From: an uncultured Chromatiaceae bacterium
GTDB taxonomy: Bacteria > Pseudomonadota > Gammaproteobacteria > Enterobacterales > Alteromonadaceae
Length of the DNA stretch: 5,243 nt
Direction of reading: 5' to 3'
Assembly (NCBI GenBank): GCA_946481195.1
Contig: CAMLNG010000290.1
Location: 1-5,243 of the forward strand
Numbering within the stretch: the first letter of the stretch is position 1; every line of letters begins with the position of its first letter. The notes beneath the pieces were generated by a model. That model did no database searches. It was given only the letters and a program-made list of their open reading frames with translations, and was not told the DNA's origin. The translations under genes were made by a program, and so were the position numbers. Below, piece by piece: positions 1 to 5,243 of this stretch.

Positions 1-15
1 TCAGCGTCGAGCTAA
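1..15 (+). other. Possible 3' end of an upstream plus-strand gene
   Basis: The first frame reads four codons (Ser-Ala-Ser-Ser) and then TAA at 13-15, directly before the repeat block that starts at 17. This would fit the last codons of a plus-strand gene lying left of the window, but five codons cannot prove it. Another frame stops at 20-22. No function can be suggested. Confidence 0.15.
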
Positions 16-16
16 A

Positions 17-43
17 GGGTGAGCGCCATGGATGGCAGCGAAT
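17..43. repeat. Direct repeat, left copy (27 bp)
   Basis: This copy begins GGGTGAGCGCCATGGATGGC and matches 226-252 at 26 of 27 positions. It begins one base after the possible upstream stop codon at 13-15. Confidence 0.8.
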
Positions 44-110
44 CGCCGAAAAGCTCTGAGTACCAAGTACCTGCATTTTCGTAGTCCAGTCGCAGAGTGA
101 CTGGCGTTCA

Positions 111-151
111 TCAGGCAACATGCCAAATTGTTGGCATGTTGAAAGACCTGA
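111..151. repeat. Long hairpin inside the repeat block
   Basis: Arms CAACATGCCAA (116-126) and TTGGCATGTTG (131-141) are perfectly complementary around a 4-base loop. Outer arms TCAGG (111-115) and CCTGA (147-151) extend the stem across a 5-base bulge on one side. No T-tract follows on either strand, so it is not an obvious terminator; it fits a structured repeat unit. Confidence 0.75.
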
Positions 152-179
152 TTCACCGTACCGTCCCTCCCTGGACATA

Positions 180-201
180 AAAAACTGCAGGAGCAGTTTT
201 T
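180..201. terminator. Hairpin with A and T tracts, possible weak bidirectional terminator
   Basis: AAAAACTGC (180-188) pairs perfectly with GCAGTTTTT (193-201) around the loop AGGA. Each strand therefore reads a short CTGC/GCAG stem followed by a run of five or more T. The core has only four strong pairs, so termination may be weak. It could end a plus-strand transcript entering from the left, or simply be part of the repeat element. Confidence 0.4.
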
Positions 202-203
202 AA

Positions 204-226
204 CAACGCCTCGCGTTGGCCCAACG
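204..226. repeat. Overlapping alternative stems at the right edge of the block
   Basis: CAACGC (204-209) can pair with GCGTTG (213-218), and CGTTGG (214-219) can instead pair with CCAACG (221-226). The two stems share bases, so they are mutually exclusive. They sit immediately before the right-hand direct repeat. I see the symmetry only; no function is claimed. Confidence 0.6.
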
Positions 227-252
227 GGTGAGCGCCATGGATGGCAACGAAT
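226..252. repeat. Direct repeat, right copy (27 bp)
   Basis: This is the second copy of the 17-43 sequence, with one substitution (A for G at position 247). It abuts the A-tract (253-259) that forms the T-tract of the minus-strand terminator, so that terminator lies just outside the repeat block. Confidence 0.8.
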
Positions 253-284
253 AAAAAAACGGGGGACGGCGCAAACGTCCCCCG
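253..284 (-). terminator. Strong intrinsic terminator, minus strand
   Basis: CGGGGGACG (260-268) and CGTCCCCCG (276-284) form a perfect 9-bp, GC-rich stem around a 7-base loop. On the plus strand the stem is preceded by seven A residues (253-259), which become a U7 tract directly after the stem when read leftwards on the minus strand. There is no T-tract on the plus-strand side, so the direction is clear. Since no credible minus-strand protein gene lies upstream of it, it implies a minus-strand noncoding transcript starting somewhere between about 285 and 460. Confidence 0.85.
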
Positions 285-405
285 CAAAGTCACTGCAGAA
301 CAGCAAACACCCAATCAACGACTGGGACTACCGTGGAGTGGATCCCTCCATGCACCGGGCAAGTATCGGTGTGTCATCCTGACGATGCTTACCATAACCC
401 AGTCT
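253..405 (-). ncRNA. Putative minus-strand small RNA ending at the intrinsic terminator
   Basis: The stretch from about 405 down to the terminator has no convincing protein frame but much self-complementarity. Read on the minus strand: GACTGGG (plus 398-404) pairs perfectly with CCCAGTC (plus 320-326) and would close a domain. Inside it lie GTCA-GGA-TGAC (plus 373-383), CACCG/CGGTG (plus 367-371 with 353-357) and TGGAG/CTCCA (plus 346-350 with 334-338). The GTCAGGATGAC hairpin presents a GGA in its loop, as CsrA/RsmA sites do, but only one clear copy is present, so this is not a normal CsrB/RsmZ RNA. A length of about 130-175 nt is typical of small RNAs. The 5' end is uncertain: a start near 425 keeps the closing stem, whereas a promoter TTGCAA (414-419) with TATGGT (391-396, minus strand, 17-bp spacer) would start near 384 and lose it. 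I do not recognise the family. A plus-strand leader is the alternative, but the terminator direction argues against it. Confidence 0.42.
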
Positions 406-412
406 TTTTCTA

Positions 413-431
413 ATTGCAAATAATTCTCATT
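413..431. promoter_or_regulatory. Fur-box-like operator
   Basis: The 19-mer ATTGCAAATAATTCTCATT matches the classical Fur palindrome AATGATAATNATTATCATT at 14 of 18 scored positions, with the right half nearly perfect. It lies between two possible transcripts: the 49-residue membrane protein to the right and the putative minus-strand RNA to the left, and overlaps candidate promoter elements of both. Fur with Fe(II) usually represses from such a position. The surrounding DNA is AT-rich, so a chance match is possible. Confidence 0.42.
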
Positions 432-442
432 TAAATTATTTT
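414..442 (+). promoter_or_regulatory. Candidate sigma-70 promoter for the small membrane protein
   Basis: TTGCAA (414-419) and TATTTT (437-442) are separated by 17 bp; each matches four of six consensus bases. Transcription would begin near 449 and give a leader of about 25 bases before the ATG at 474. The Fur-like box lies across the -35 and spacer, a standard place for repression. TTGCAA is its own reverse complement, so it could also act as a -35 for the minus strand. Confidence 0.35.
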
Positions 443-473
443 AGTCTCAGCAATTCAACGATGGAGACGGCGA

Positions 474-623
474 ATGCTGGGTTTAAGCTTATGGATCATC
501 TGGCCATCGCTATTATTGTCAGGCCTTGACTGGTGGCTGTTCCGCCGTTTGGATAATCGCAGTTTGATATTGGCAGGTGGCTGGCTGCTGCTGATGTTGG
601 TATTTGTCCTGACTATCCACTGA
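474..623 (+). CDS. Small two-helix membrane protein, 49 aa, unknown function
   Basis: I do not recognise this protein. The frame runs from ATG at 474 to TGA at 621-623. A good Shine-Dalgarno, GGAG at 463-466, lies seven bases before the ATG, which is the main reason to believe the gene. An ATG at 461 opens a different frame that stops after 22 codons and lacks such a site. The product has a hydrophobic N-terminal segment (about residues 2-23, MLGLSLWIIWPSLLLSG...), a short charged turn with FRRLDNRS (about 23-30), and a second hydrophobic segment (about 31-48, with LILAGGWLLLML). It should be an inner-membrane hairpin, and the two arginines of the turn favour both ends facing the periplasm by the positive-inside rule. 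It precedes the sensor kinase gene by 117 bp on the same strand, so co-transcription is possible, and lies behind a Fur-like site. It could be a small regulatory or accessory membrane protein; no function is assigned. Confidence 0.6.
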   Translation: MLGLSLWIIWPSLLLSGLDWWLFRRLDNRSLILAGGWLLLMLVFVLTIH

Positions 624-674
624 GCCGGTGTTGCAGCAGGACAAGCCACTGCATAGCCAAAGTCAGCATCAACT

Positions 675-704
675 TTGATTGCACAGGCTGGAAAAAGCAT
701 TAAT
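675..704 (+). promoter_or_regulatory. Weak candidate promoter for the sensor kinase
   Basis: TTGATT (675-680) and ATTAAT (699-704) are spaced by 18 bp in the 117-bp gap after the small gene. Each matches only four of six sigma-70 consensus bases. If used, the leader would be about 30 bases. No terminator is visible between 623 and 741, so read-through from the upstream promoter is equally possible. Confidence 0.25.
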
Positions 705-740
705 ACTGGACTGAGTCGCTTTCCTATCAGGTAGATACAG

Positions 741-3700
741 ATGCTGAACTGGCGGATTTACTGCCTGATTTTGTTGTGTCTTTTTCCTTTTCTGGCGCGG
801 ACCCAGCCGTTGCAATCAGCGCCGGCGCCAACCCATGCAGAAGTCTATAGTCGTTTTCTCAACCTGACCCGCGTGACGCCAAAACTAGCCCAATCCACTG
901 CACTTGTGCAGGATCAACAAGGTTTCCTCTGGATAGGCACTCAACATGGCCTGTATCGGTTTGACGGTCTGCAAGTCAAAGCCTGGCAAGCTGATCCGGC
1001 TGATCCAAATGCATTGTCAGCGGACTGGGTGTCGAGTTTGCTGGTTGACCGGCAAGGCATCATCTGGATTGGCACCCGTTATGGTGGCCTGAACCGTTTT
1101 AATCCGGCAACAGAGCAGTTCAGCCGGGTTGCTTTACCAGCGTTGCAGGGCGAGCAACAGCAGGTTGAAATCTCGGTGTTATATCAGGATGACTCCGGTG
1201 AGTTGTGGGTTGGCACTTATGGCGGTGGGCTGCTGCGTTGGGAGCCGAAGGAAGCCCGCCTGGAAAATGTGCTGCTCCCATTACCGGTCAATACGCTTGA
1301 TTCTTTGTTTATCAATACTTTGTTTCGCGATAGCAGTGGGTACTTATGGATAGGAACCGGCAATGCGCCACTGCGTAACCGCCAGATTCCCCAAGGCGGT
1401 GCTATCCGCTGGCACCCGCAACAGGGGCACAAGCAACTGTTTAGCACCCGCAATTCTGAGTTATCCAGTGCCGCCGTGACGGCAATTAAAGCGGATCAAC
1501 AAAATCAGATTTGGCTGACCAGCTATGGCGGTGGTTTGTATCGTTTCGACAGCGCCAGTGGCGTGTTGCAGGCTGAACGGGGCCAACCGTCAGCCTTAGC
1601 GCAGGGACTGCTGACGGATATTGTATTTGACAGCGATGGCGGGCGCTGGCTCAGCAGCTACGACAAAGGGCTTTGGTATCAGGCTAAAGCGAATGCAACT
1701 TGGCAGTTATTTAAAGCCAATCCGTTAGTCAGCTACCAGCTGGCCAGCAATAATCTGACCGGCTTATTGTTTGATAAACAGCGGACACTGTGGCTGAAGA
1801 CTCCGGTCGGGGTCTTTGGTTTATCAGCACAGGCTCAGCAGGTGCGCAACATTCCGTTAGGCCCGGGGGATACCGGTTTATTAGGGCATGGCGATGTTTT
1901 TGGCATTTGGTACCAGGACGAGCAGCATGTCTGGCTGGCAAACCGGGATGCCGGAGTTGCTGAGCTGGATTTAACCCGCTTTTTAGTGAAACGCTGGCCA
2001 CTGCCGGTGTTGCCGGGGCTGGCCAAACAACCGACGCTGGTCAGGCAAGTGGTACAGCTCCGCAGCGGACTGCTGTACGTCGGTACTGACAATGGCTTAT
2101 TAACGCTGGAACCAAACAGCGGCCACTGGCAATTACTGCCGCTGGGCGAGGGGCGGCAACCGCACATTGGCAATCTGCATCTGGACAGCCAGCAGCGGCT
2201 GTGGATAGGCACCCGCGGCGAGGGCCTGTATTTATTAGAGCAGGGGCAGGTCCGGCAATTTCATCAGCAAGTGCGGCCTGGTGTGCGGCTGGATAACGCG
2301 GTGATTTCTATCCTGGCGACAGATCAGCAAGATGCCTTATGGATTGGGCTGGCGGATCAAGGGCTGGTACGGCTCGATAAAATCAGCGGACAGTTGCAAA
2401 ACTGGCAGGCGTCGGACGGTTCGGGACTGCGGTTTGACGGCATTCAGCTAATCTATCCGGAAGGCGGGCAGTTGTGGTTACGGGCCGGGAACATTAATCA
2501 CCGGGTGCTATTTGATCCTCAACATCCCGACCGGGTGGAAGGCTTCAAAGCTTACCTGAATCCGGCCGATCAGGATAAATACCTGGAAGATGCCAATCAA
2601 TTCTTACTGCTGTACCGTAATAAGTTACAGTCCGGTGGGCTGGTGCAATATGGGGAAATGCATGGATTTCAGGCCACCACCTGGATAGGCGCCTGGTTTA
2701 TTGATCAGCAGCAACGCCAGTACCGCGGCGGTAGTCAGGGCCTGGATATTTATCCGTCGACGCTGTTACAAATACCTGAGCAGACTTTTCCGGTCCGTCT
2801 GACCGGTTTTAGCTTGTTTAACCGTTCGGTCAAGGTCGGTGATCCACAGCTGCAACTGAAGAAGTCCCCCGGTTTTGCCGAACAGATCCAGCTGCAATAT
2901 GAACAGGATATGTTCAGTCTGCATTTTTCTGCGCTGAACCTGGTGGACCCGCAGTCGATGCAATATCGCTATCGGCTGCAGGGTTTTGACCGTGATTGGA
3001 TTGAAACCGATGCGGCCAATCCGGTGGCGACTTACACAAGGCTGGCACCAGGCCGCTATCAGTTTGAAGTGATGGCCAGAGCGCCGGGGCAGAGCTGGCA
3101 GGGGCAACAGCCAAGTCAGCTGTCCCTGCAGATTTTGCCGCCATGGTGGCTGACCTGGTGGTTTAAAACGCTGGTGATTGCGCTCACATTCAGCTTGATT
3201 TGGTTTGTCATGCAATACCGGCTGCGCCACGAGCGCAAAACCCGGATCTGGCTGGAAAAAGTGGTGGACAGCCGCACCAGCGAGCTAAAAACCCAGCATC
3301 AGGCGCTGAGTAATTCCTATCGCGATTTGTCGTTGTTGCAGACCGTGGCGCGTCAGATCACGGCGTCGCTGGATTTGCAGGAAATTCTGTGGTTGGTACA
3401 TCGCAGTCTGAATGACCTGATGGATGTGCATGTACTGGCGATTGGTATCTACAAAAGTGAACAGCAAGTGCTGGAGTTCAGTCATTGGCTGGAGAATGGC
3501 CAGCTGATGCCCCCATTTGAACTGGTGCTGCAGGGGCAAACCAATCTGGCTGCGGTTTGTTTTGCCCAGCAGCGCGAGATCCAGACCCAAAGCCGGCAAG
3601 ACTTTTTGTTATATTTGAAAGAGTTGCCAACACCGTTGGTCGGTGAGCCAATGCAATCAGTGTTGTATTTCCCCTTGAGTGTCAAAGGTGAGCAGATTGG

Positions 3701-4595
3701 TTGTCTGACGGTACAAAGCCCGCAGCAACAGGCCTTTCAGGCGGAGCAAATCGACTTGTTACGCACATTATGCAGTACCATCGCTATTGCTGTTGCTAAC
3801 GCCAATGTGGTGCAGCGGCTGCAGCAAACCCGTGAGCAACTGGTGATGCAGGAAAAAATGGCATCCTTGGGTGGTCTGGTTGCCGGGGTAGCGCATGAAA
3901 TCAATACGCCATTGGGTATTTGTGTCACCGCTGCCAGTCATTTACAACATGAACTGGCAGAGCTGACAGATATTCAGCGCAATAAACGCCTGACCGCCGG
4001 TGTTTTTAATGAGTATCTGGAGACTGCTACTGCCACTTGCCAGATGCTGGCGGATAACACACAACGGGTCGCTGCGCTGGTACAAAGCTTTAAGCAGGTC
4101 GCGGTCGACCGTTCAGCCATCAGTGTAAGGGATGTCGAACTCAGCAGTTACTTTGCCGAGGTGTTACAGGCTTTGGCACCGGAAATCAGTAAAGCCGGCT
4201 GTGTGGTCAGCTTTGACGCCGAGCCAGGCCTGGTACTGCATGCCGATGCCGGCATTCTGGCGCGGTTGTTGGAACATTTGCTGATGAATTCATTACAGCA
4301 TGCATTTTTACCGCAGCAGACGGATCGCCAAATCTGTTTGAGCCTGGCCCAACAAGGCAATCAGGTGTTGATCCAATATCAGGATAATGGTCAGGGCATG
4401 CCGGCTGAACTGTTATCACGCTTGTTTGAACCCTTTTTCACGACTAAGCGTCATGCGGGTTTCAGCGGCCTCGGCAGTCATATTGTCTACAATCTGGTGA
4501 CTGTTGAATTAAATGGCAGTATTCAGGTGCGTAGTGAGGCTGGTCAGGGTCTGAGTTACCGGATATTGTTACCTTTACAACGCCGGCCGGATTAA
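741..4595 (+). CDS. Membrane sensor histidine kinase: beta-propeller, Y_Y_Y, TM, GAF, HisKA, HATPase
   Basis: This 1284-residue protein should autophosphorylate on a histidine in response to a periplasmic signal. Start: ATG 741, with AGGT at 729-732, followed by a signal peptide (residues 1-19, probable cut after FLA). Residues about 40-690 carry some 13-14 repeats of the type LWIGT...GGLxRF (for example W64, W109), matching two seven-bladed two-component-regulator propellers. A Y_Y_Y domain follows (about 715-795, with FDRDWIE near 749-755). One membrane helix lies at about 803-826, then a basic helical linker, and a GAF domain at about 863-1025. The kinase core has the H-box GVAHEINTPLG with phospho-acceptor H1052, N-box N1183 in LLMNSLQHAF, DNGQGMP (1215-1221), LFEPFFTTK (to 1236) and GLG at 1243-1245; all ATP-site motifs look intact. 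The family is best known from Bacteroidetes hybrid systems, but here there is no receiver or AraC domain after residue 1284 and no response regulator nearby. The ligand is unknown; poly- or oligosaccharides are usual for propeller sensors. Confidence 0.95.
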   Translation: MLNWRIYCLILLCLFPFLARTQPLQSAPAPTHAEVYSRFLNLTRVTPKLAQSTALVQDQQGFLWIGTQHGLYRFDGLQVKAWQADPADPNALSADWVSSLLVDRQGIIWIGTRYGGLNRFNPATEQFSRVALPALQGEQQQVEISVLYQDDSGELWVGTYGGGLLRWEPKEARLENVLLPLPVNTLDSLFINTLFRDSSGYLWIGTGNAPLRNRQIPQGGAIRWHPQQGHKQLFSTRNSELSSAAVTAIKADQQNQIWLTSYGGGLYRFDSASGVLQAERGQPSALAQGLLTDIVFDSDGGRWLSSYDKGLWYQAKANATWQLFKANPLVSYQLASNNLTGLLFDKQRTLWLKTPVGVFGLSAQAQQVRNIPLGPGDTGLLGHGDVFGIWYQDEQHVWLANRDAGVAELDLTRFLVKRWPLPVLPGLAKQPTLVRQVVQLRSGLLYVGTDNGLLTLEPNSGHWQLLPLGEGRQPHIGNLHLDSQQRLWIGTRGEGLYLLEQGQVRQFHQQVRPGVRLDNAVISILATDQQDALWIGLADQGLVRLDKISGQLQNWQASDGSGLRFDGIQLIYPEGGQLWLRAGNINHRVLFDPQHPDRVEGFKAYLNPADQDKYLEDANQFLLLYRNKLQSGGLVQYGEMHGFQATTWIGAWFIDQQQRQYRGGSQGLDIYPSTLLQIPEQTFPVRLTGFSLFNRSVKVGDPQLQLKKSPGFAEQIQLQYEQDMFSLHFSALNLVDPQSMQYRYRLQGFDRDWIETDAANPVATYTRLAPGRYQFEVMARAPGQSWQGQQPSQLSLQILPPWWLTWWFKTLVIALTFSLIWFVMQYRLRHERKTRIWLEKVVDSRTSELKTQHQALSNSYRDLSLLQTVARQITASLDLQEILWLVHRSLNDLMDVHVLAIGIYKSEQQVLEFSHWLENGQLMPPFELVLQGQTNLAAVCFAQQREIQTQSRQDFLLYLKELPTPLVGEPMQSVLYFPLSVKGEQIGCLTVQSPQQQAFQAEQIDLLRTLCSTIAIAVANANVVQRLQQTREQLVMQEKMASLGGLVAGVAHEINTPLGICVTAASHLQHELAELTDIQRNKRLTAGVFNEYLETATATCQMLADNTQRVAALVQSFKQVAVDRSAISVRDVELSSYFAEVLQALAPEISKAGCVVSFDAEPGLVLHADAGILARLLEHLLMNSLQHAFLPQQTDRQICLSLAQQGNQVLIQYQDNGQGMPAELLSRLFEPFFTTKRHAGFSGLGSHIVYNLVTVELNGSIQVRSEAGQGLSYRILLPLQRRPD

Positions 4596-4628
4596 CCAAG
4601 TCGCTGGCGCTGTGCAGCAGTGAAATGC

Positions 4629-4656
4629 TTGCAATAATATTTCGAATAGATAGAAT
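4629..4656 (+). promoter_or_regulatory. Candidate sigma-70 promoter of the DeoR/GlmR-like gene
   Basis: TTGCAA (4629-4634) and TAGAAT (4651-4656) are separated by 16 bp; the -10 matches five of six consensus bases and the -35 four of six. Transcription would begin near 4663, giving a leader of about 40 bases. The repeated TTTCGAAT motifs lie in the spacer and at the predicted start, as expected for a repressed promoter. No intrinsic terminator is visible after the kinase stop at 4595, so some read-through from the kinase gene is likely. Confidence 0.5.
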
Positions 4657-4690
4657 ATCTTTCGAATCGAAACTTAAACCGAAATTTAAG
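4640..4690. promoter_or_regulatory. Candidate operator: repeated TTTCGAAT / CGAAA sites
   Basis: TTTCGAAT occurs at 4640-4647 and again at 4660-4667, exactly 20 bp apart, or about two helical turns. The second copy is part of a 13-bp near-perfect palindrome, TTTCGAATCGAAA (4660-4672). CGAAA recurs at 4680-4684, inside an inverted repeat CTTAAA/TTTAAG (4673-4678 with 4685-4690). DeoR-family repressors such as GlpR and AgaR use sites rich in TTCG or TTTC units, so autoregulation by the downstream protein is the simplest reading. The assignment to that protein is inferred from position and motif type. Confidence 0.5.
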
Positions 4691-4703
4691 CGCCCACAGC
4701 CTG

Positions 4704-5243
4704 ATGAATAAACGCAATACCCAACAAAGACGTCGTGGCATCCTTGACCTGCTGGCCGAACAGGGTGAAGTCAGTGTCGACGACCTGGCGCTGCGGTTTG
4801 AAACTTCAGAAGTGACCATTCGCAAAGATTTAACTGCGCTGGAAGACAACGGTCTGTTATTGCGCCGTTATGGTGGCGCTGTGCAGCTACCGCATGAACT
4901 GATTAGCGAAGCCGGTCCTTCGACAATTTCGGCGCGTAAACAGGCGCTGGCCAAAGCGGCTGCAGCACTGATTAAAGACCACTACCGCATCATTCTCGAC
5001 AGCGGCAGCACCACCGCAGCTTTGCTGCCGGAGCTTTCCGCCAAACAAGGCCTGGTGGTGATGACCAACTCTCTGTACATCGCCAACAGCCTGCGTGAAC
5101 TCGAACACGAACCCAAATTATTAATGACCGGCGGCAGCTGGGACGCACAGTCTGAATCCTTTCAGGGTCAGCTGGCGGAACAGGTGCTGCGGGCCTACGA
5201 TTTTGACCAGCTGTTTATCGGTGCCGACGGCATCGATTTACAA
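4704..5243 (+). CDS. glmR: DeoR-family transcriptional regulator, GlmR/AgaR-like (3' end outside window)
   Basis: The first 180 codons are present, open to the last base; the family is usually about 250-260 residues, so roughly 70-80 are missing. The DeoR winged helix lies at about residues 5-58: RRRGILDLLAEQGEVSVDDL, then SEVTIRKDLTALE (recognition helix) and LLRRYGGAV. The C-terminal sensor domain (from about 75) shows the sugar-phosphate pocket motifs DSGSTT, MTNS, LLMTGG and FIGADGID. From memory, the N-terminus beginning MNKRNTQQRR closely resembles Pseudomonas GlmR, encoded beside glmS, and the sensor domain resembles E. coli AgaR. It is therefore probably a cytoplasmic repressor or activator responding to an amino-sugar phosphate, and glmS may lie just downstream; this is inference. 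ATG 4704 is chosen because it yields the family N-terminus, although the Shine-Dalgarno is poor. A candidate promoter with repeated operator sites precedes it. Confidence 0.85.
   Translation, partial: MNKRNTQQRRRGILDLLAEQGEVSVDDLALRFETSEVTIRKDLTALEDNGLLLRRYGGAVQLPHELISEAGPSTISARKQALAKAAAALIKDHYRIILDSGSTTAALLPELSAKQGLVVMTNSLYIANSLRELEHEPKLLMTGGSWDAQSESFQGQLAEQVLRAYDFDQLFIGADGIDLQ

Larger units (their letters stand above)
17..252. repeat. Hairpin-rich intergenic block bounded by 27-bp direct repeats
   Basis: Two 27-bp copies (17-43 and 226-252) differ at one base (CAGCGAAT versus CAACGAAT) and start 209 bp apart. Each contains the interrupted inverted repeat GCCAT-GG-ATGGC. Between them lie several perfect inverted repeats: CCAGTC/GACTGG (86-91 with 99-104), an 11-bp stem with TCAGG/CCTGA outer arms (111-151), GTCC/GGAC (163-166 with 173-176), AAAAACTGC/GCAGTTTTT (180-201) and CGTTGG/CCAACG (214-226). 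There is no transposase and no coding frame I believe. This density of symmetry, and the repeated edge, are typical of dispersed intergenic repeats (REP/MITE-like) in gammaproteobacteria. I infer a multicopy element but cannot count genomic copies from one window. Confidence 0.6.

Noticed and set aside
204..226. Integron attC-like site (GCCCAAC at 219-225, AACAACGCCTC resembling a Vibrio repeat)
   Set aside because: No GTTRRRY partner lies at a suitable distance and there is no cassette gene structure. The resemblance is limited to a few bases of the hairpin.
1..318. Open minus-strand frame of 105 codons
   Set aside because: It runs through both direct repeats, all the hairpins and the GC-rich terminator stem, and its product is rich in Cys, Arg and His with no domain. 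It is best explained as a chance frame in structured repeat DNA.
315..395. 26-codon minus-strand peptide inside the putative small RNA (starts MVSIVRMTH)
   Set aside because: The frame is closed and in a plausible place for a dual-function RNA, but there is no convincing Shine-Dalgarno and such short frames arise by chance.
320..410. Plus-strand terminator formed by GACTGGG...CCCAGTC followed by TTTTTC
   Set aside because: The stem is 7 bp but encloses about 71 bases, which is not an efficient intrinsic terminator. The same pairing is better read as a closing stem of a structured RNA.
241..423. Plus-strand frame of 60 codons
   Set aside because: It covers the terminator hairpin and the putative RNA and ends in the Fur-like site. 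There is no ribosome binding site and no recognisable protein character.
455..700. 81-codon minus-strand frame opposite the small membrane gene
   Set aside because: It lacks a ribosome binding site, its product is basic and Ser/Asn-rich without domains, and the plus-strand gene in the same place has a far better start.
2766..3230. 154-codon minus-strand frame and other long antisense frames inside the kinase gene
   Set aside because: They are opposite a clearly coding frame with intact domains; the products show no domains and no start signals.
4600..4625. Terminator after the sensor kinase
   Set aside because: GCTG/CAGC can form only a 4-bp stem with a large loop and no T-tract follows.

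Overview
The window is bacterial, has a moderate GC content, and most resembles a marine or freshwater gammaproteobacterium of the Rheinheimera/Alishewanella/Alteromonadales type. That assignment rests on my recognition of the protein families and on the style of the intergenic repeat; it is not a database match.

Layout. Positions 1-473 contain no convincing protein gene. They hold (a) a 236-bp block (17-252) bounded by two nearly identical 27-bp direct repeats and filled with perfect hairpins, (b) a very clean intrinsic terminator that reads on the minus strand (253-284), (c) a strongly self-complementary stretch (about 285-405) that could be a small RNA ending at that terminator, and (d) an AT-rich promoter zone with a Fur-box-like sequence (413-431). 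A 49-codon gene (474-623, +) with a good Shine-Dalgarno follows and encodes a tiny two-helix membrane protein. Next is the dominant gene (741-4595, +), a 1284-residue membrane sensor histidine kinase with a two-component-regulator beta-propeller, a Y_Y_Y domain, one transmembrane helix, a GAF domain and a HisKA/HATPase core. After a 108-bp spacer with a candidate promoter and operator, a DeoR-family regulator begins at 4704 (+) and runs off the window end. Its N-terminus looks like GlmR, the amino-sugar regulator found next to glmS in Pseudomonas.

How the parts may work together. The kinase has a large periplasmic propeller likely to sense an extracellular or periplasmic ligand, but no receiver domain or response regulator gene is visible here, so its partner must lie elsewhere. 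The DeoR/GlmR-like protein probably senses a phosphorylated amino sugar and represses through the TTCGAA/CGAAA sites that overlap its own promoter. The small membrane protein and the putative minus-strand RNA share an intergenic region with a Fur-like site, so iron control of one or both is a reasonable but untested idea. All genes that can be defended are on the plus strand; the only candidate minus-strand transcript is the small RNA.
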